Shown here in pieces: positions 5,264 to 7,545 of a DNA stretch of 7,545 bases. The stretch spans positions 1 through 7,545 of the forward strand of contig JAUVBS010000089.1 in the NCBI GenBank assembly GCA_030591105.1. Reading direction: 5' to 3'. This stretch comes from a bacterium (lineage in GTDB: Bacteria > Krumholzibacteriota > Krumholzibacteriia > LZORAL124-64-63). Under the pieces are notes generated by a model that saw only the letters and a list, made by a program, of their open reading frames with translations, did not search any database and had not been told where the DNA came from. A program made the translations under genes and the position numbers. Within the stretch, counting starts at the first letter, position 1. Every line of letters starts with the position of its first letter.

Positions 5264-5938
5264 ATGACTCTCAAGAGAAGCTCGGGTTGGCTGGCGTACA
5301 CCTCGGGTTGGCTGGCGTACACCTTGATCATCGCTGCAGCGTTCGCCGGTACGGCGTCGGCGGTCACGACTGACATCCCCGATTTGGATCTGTCCTGGTA
5401 CGAGACCGCGGCCACCGAACCGGTGTCGGTCTTCACCGTGCCCGACGGACAGGGCAGCCGATTCGACGCAGCCTTCGCGTACGGTGGAGTGGTCATGGAT
5501 GCGACCATCACGCTGTACCTGGTCAATGGCGACGGCGCACCCATTCCTGGTTTCGCGGCCGAGGACATGTGGCTAGGAACGACTATGGACGGCCTGGCTC
5601 CCTGCCAGTACGGCCCCATCGCCGATGCCGACACCGATGCCAACGGTATGACCCAGTGGCAGGAGCCACTCGAAGCCGGCGGCTACACCGATCCGGACAG
5701 CGAATTGACTGTTGTAATCGTCAATGGCGACGCGCTATTGGGACCGGGCTTGGATGTCTATTTCAACAGCCCGGACCTCAGTGGTGACGGCTTCGTCGAT
5801 ATCACCGACATTGCCATGTTCTCGCAGGATTTTTTCGGAGCGTACAGTTACCGGTCCGATTTCAATTGGGACGGCAGCATCAACCTGTCCGACATATCCT
5901 ATATGACAGCTCTGGGGCTCGGTGCCGAATGTCCCTGA
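5264..5938 (+). CDS. Secreted protein with C-terminal dockerin-like domain (copy 2)
   Basis: Paralogue of the preceding gene, 224 residues, starting 82 bp after its stop with no terminator between them, so probably cotranscribed. The signal peptide is seven residues longer because SGWLAYT occurs twice; cleavage is expected after TASA near residue 33. The Ig-like region, the DADTDANG loop and both C-terminal calcium loops are kept: DLSGDGFVDITD and DFNWDGSINLSD. Here the second loop has the canonical Asn at position three. Differences from copy 1 cluster in the middle of the chain (the stretch after DATITL and the one before the dockerin), whereas VTTDIPDLDLS, EPVSVFTVPDGQG, TQWQEPL and YFNSPDLSGDGFV are identical. 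This suggests surface divergence on a kept fold. ATG 5264 is preferred to GTG 5261 by ribosome binding site spacing. Function unknown. Confidence 0.85.
   Translation: MTLKRSSGWLAYTSGWLAYTLIIAAAFAGTASAVTTDIPDLDLSWYETAATEPVSVFTVPDGQGSRFDAAFAYGGVVMDATITLYLVNGDGAPIPGFAAEDMWLGTTMDGLAPCQYGPIADADTDANGMTQWQEPLEAGGYTDPDSELTVVIVNGDALLGPGLDVYFNSPDLSGDGFVDITDIAMFSQDFFGAYSYRSDFNWDGSINLSDISYMTALGLGAECP
5281..5322 (+). repeat. Perfect 21-bp tandem duplication in the signal peptide
   Basis: Bases 5281-5301 are repeated exactly at 5302-5322, giving SGWLAYT twice in frame. Copy 1 of the gene has a single such segment (SGWLACA), so the duplication arose after the genes split, and perfect identity points to a recent event such as strand slippage. 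Confidence 0.95.
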
Positions 5939-6026
5939 CCGGTGGTGGATCGCCCCAGCCATCCCAAGCCGCATAGCAACCCGGCGGCACGGTAACTCAG
6001 CGCCTATCGACGCTCTTTAGCCCACG

Positions 6027-7379
6027 TTATTCAGGAATATCCGTAACGAGGCTGGTTAGTAGCCGCCGCGCCGACTCCGCCTGGCTCGGGAACTCCACCG
6101 CGCGGCGTAGATGAGCCGCGGCCGCATCGATCTCGCCCAGTTCCAACGCGCAGTAGCCCATCATCAAGTGCGGACGGCCGGCCTCCGGGTCGAGACGGGC
6201 GGTTTCGTTGTAAGCTGCTAGCGCCGCCGCATAATTTTCCTGCCGGTAGCGCACGTCGCCGGCCAGGGACCACAAGCGTGCGGTCGGGGTGTCGGCGAGC
6301 GCTCGTTCGAGGGTCGTCAGGGCGCGGTCGAGCTGGTAGCTGGCCAGGTAGGACGACACCAGGCGTTCGTACCGGTCGGCCGTGGCCGAATCGGCCAATG
6401 CGGCGGCGTAGTGTCGTACCGCGGTGGCCGGCACATCGATAGCACCGTACAGATCGCCGAGCTGCAATTGCTCGGTGCCGGTCAACGGGCGCAGCAGCCC
6501 GACCACCGTCATGGCCAGAGCCGCCCGACGGTAGTCGCCTGCGGCCGCCGCCTGGTTGTACGCCAGCAACCAGGCGTTCGGATCGTCGGGGAAGCGACGT
6601 ACCAGTTCGGCCATGGCTGGTGCCGCACGGCCCGGTGTACCCGCCTCAACGCACGCGGTCGCTAACCCGCGGTACCACTCCAAGTGCGGCGCGGCGTAGC
6701 GGCCGGAGACGAGCGTTTCGCAGAGGGGCACCGCGCGGTCAGCTCGGTCGGCGAACAACCAGTTCGCTGCGGCGTAGTAGAGAATTTCCGGCGTGCTATC
6801 CGGGTCCTGCGCGAAGGCCGTCTCGAACGCCTCGGCCGCCAGTTCATTCTGTCCCAGTTCGTAGGCAACCTCGCCGAGGTTACGCCAGGCCGGGTACAGC
6901 TGCGGCTCGAGTTGGACCGCCTTCTGTAAGTGTGGCAGGGCTTCTTGCATATTTCCGGACATCGCCAGCAGGTTGCCCAGCTGGTAACGCACCAGATAGT
7001 GGTCCTGGTCGGGATGCCGCGCGAGGTGATCTTCGAGAACGGCAATTGCGGCGTCGGCCTGACCGCGCTCGCGGTAGGTCTGCGCCTTGAACAGAGCGAG
7101 GCGCACGCGGCGGGGCGTACGCTCGGTGTCCATCAGCTCGGCGAGCTGGCGCGCCTGATCGGTGTCCTCGGCGTGAGACGGCGCGGTTCCGTACAGCCAA
7201 CCGCCCACTGTCGCCAGCATCAGCGTGGCGAGCAGCCAGCGGTTCGGCCGCATGGTCGTCCGCATCGTCGCCCGCATCGTCGCCCGCGCGTTCGACCGCG
7301 CGTTCGACCGCCCGTTCACGCGTGCGGCCCATCGCATCGCCCATCGCTCGGTCCATCGCTCGCTCGCGGTTCCGCTCAT
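6027..7379 (-). CDS. Exported TPR-repeat protein downstream of tonB
   Basis: Protein of 450 residues. An unusual Arg-rich extension (residues 1-47) leads into a hydrophobic segment WLLATLMLATVGGWLYG (48-64) with a plausible cleavage site after SHA at 70, so the rest would be periplasmic, or anchored if uncut. Tetratricopeptide repeats follow: about 93-124, 126-160 and 161-195 (A-x-x-A-hairpins such as GQADAAIAVLEDHLARHP and GQNELAAEAFETAFAQDP), and again near the C-terminus (ENYAAALAAYNETARLDPE, GEIDAAAAHLRRAVEFP). The middle is alpha-helical and more degenerate. It sits just after tonB; TPR proteins in this place are known in some gammaproteobacterial TonB operons and may assist the TonB complex. 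I chose ATG 7379 for its GAGGG site six bases upstream; GTG 7391, overlapping the tonB stop as GTGA, and ATG 7253, just before the signal peptide, are alternatives. Confidence 0.85.
   Translation of the reverse strand: MSGTASERWTERWAMRWAARVNGRSNARSNARATMRATMRTTMRPNRWLLATLMLATVGGWLYGTAPSHAEDTDQARQLAELMDTERTPRRVRLALFKAQTYRERGQADAAIAVLEDHLARHPDQDHYLVRYQLGNLLAMSGNMQEALPHLQKAVQLEPQLYPAWRNLGEVAYELGQNELAAEAFETAFAQDPDSTPEILYYAAANWLFADRADRAVPLCETLVSGRYAAPHLEWYRGLATACVEAGTPGRAAPAMAELVRRFPDDPNAWLLAYNQAAAAGDYRRAALAMTVVGLLRPLTGTEQLQLGDLYGAIDVPATAVRHYAAALADSATADRYERLVSSYLASYQLDRALTTLERALADTPTARLWSLAGDVRYRQENYAAALAAYNETARLDPEAGRPHLMMGYCALELGEIDAAAAHLRRAVEFPSQAESARRLLTSLVTDIPE
7249..7368 (-). repeat. Ten decaying 12-bp tandem repeats
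   Basis: On the plus strand ten consecutive 12-bp units begin CGC or CGT at 7249, 7261, 7273 and so on to 7357. Units 7261/7273 are identical (CGCATCGTCGCC), as are 7285/7297 (CGCGCGTTCGAC); outer units are diverged. Read in the TPR gene frame they encode tetrapeptides ending in Arg (for example SNAR SNAR ATMR ATMR), so Arg stands at residues 8, 12, 16 and every fourth place to 44. Confidence 0.9.
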
Positions 7380-7387
7380 AAGCGCCC

Positions 7388-7545
7388 TCACCGGTCAAGG
7401 TCGAAGACGATCGTGCTGACGACCCAGGCCGCCACCGGTTCGTCGGCGATCCGGCCGGGTTCGAAGCGCCACCTCGCTACCGCGTCGAGTACCGCGGCAT
7501 CGAAGAGACCCTTCGGCTGGGACTCAATGATTTGCGCACGGCCGA
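7388..7545 (-). CDS. tonB: TonB energy transducer, C-terminal fragment
   Basis: The last 51 full codons of a gene that begins beyond the right edge of the window. The translation contains AQIIESQPKGLFDAAVLDAVARWRFEP, followed by a GRIADEPVAAWVVSTIVFDL end. This is the TonB C-terminal domain pattern: AAxxAVxxWRFxPA, then a final beta strand. In the cell this periplasmic domain contacts the TonB box of outer-membrane receptors and passes on energy from the ExbB-ExbD proton channel. The stop at 7388-7390 lies nine bases before the ATG of the TPR gene (or overlaps its alternative GTG start), so the two are surely one operon. Upstream exbB and exbD genes are expected outside the window but cannot be seen. 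Confidence 0.88.
   Translation of the reverse strand, partial: GRAQIIESQPKGLFDAAVLDAVARWRFEPGRIADEPVAAWVVSTIVFDLDR

Larger units (their letters stand above)
4454..5938 (+). repeat. Tandem duplication of a leader-plus-gene unit
   Basis: The unit from about 4454 to 5181 recurs from about 5190 to 5938. The similarity covers the 5' leader as well as the whole gene. The last 36 bases before and including the ATG are nearly identical, and GAGGGG, ATCTC and CTCCCGG-like blocks further upstream line up with small gaps. The promoter at 4419-4447 lies outside the unit. Mature proteins align without gaps at about 140 of 191 residues (counted by eye), so the duplication is not very recent. Confidence 0.85.

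Noticed and set aside
5939..6026. Terminator between the convergent dockerin and TPR genes
   Set aside because: No stable stem followed by a T-tract was found on either strand in this 88-bp gap.
7249..7368. CRISPR-like array
   Set aside because: Units are 12 bp and directly adjacent, without spacers.
6880..7398. Alternative minus-strand frame through the 12-bp repeats
   Set aside because: The repeat length is a multiple of three, so every frame is open and looks periodic; beyond the repeats this frame has no domain, whereas the chosen frame continues into a signal peptide and TPR repeats.

Overview
The window looks like a high-GC proteobacterial chromosome segment, most likely from a gammaproteobacterium. 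The evidence is a partial MdaB very close to the Escherichia coli protein and a tonB-TPR gene pair of the kind found at the end of exbB-exbD-tonB operons. No rRNA, tRNA, CRISPR array, transposase or phage gene is visible. The genus cannot be read from the sequence.

Left part (1-3663, all minus strand): a ferrous-iron uptake cluster in transcription order. It holds a DtxR/MntR-type metal-dependent repressor, feoA, feoB, a small FeoB-associated Cys-rich membrane protein, and mdaB (NADPH:quinone reductase, cut by the window edge). Spacing is tight from feoB onwards (14 bp, then an ATGA overlap). Between feoA and feoB lies a 122-bp gap with a strong intrinsic terminator inside an 18-bp tandem repeat, which could hold FeoB below FeoA. 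The regulator carries a mixture of MntR-like and DtxR-like metal ligands and a Cys-rich C-terminal tail.

Middle (3664-4450): a divergent intergenic region with an 18-bp near-palindrome just upstream of the repressor, a good candidate for its own operator. A DUF302 gene on the plus strand follows, rich in cysteines, and after it a perfect 22-bp palindrome.

Centre right (4419-5938, plus strand): a sigma70-like promoter and two tandem paralogous genes for secreted proteins, each with a signal peptide, an Ig-like middle region and a C-terminal pair of calcium loops of dockerin type. The duplicated unit starts near the predicted transcription start, so the 5' leader was copied but the promoter was not. 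Both leaders can fold into a hairpin that hides the ribosome binding site. The second gene has a perfect 21-bp tandem duplication in its signal peptide.

Right end (6027-7545, minus strand): the C-terminus of a TonB energy transducer, followed with little or no gap by an exported TPR protein. The N-terminal extension of the TPR protein is built from ten decaying 12-bp repeats that place an arginine at every fourth residue. TonB and Feo both serve iron or nutrient uptake, but the dockerin pair between them has no visible functional link to either.
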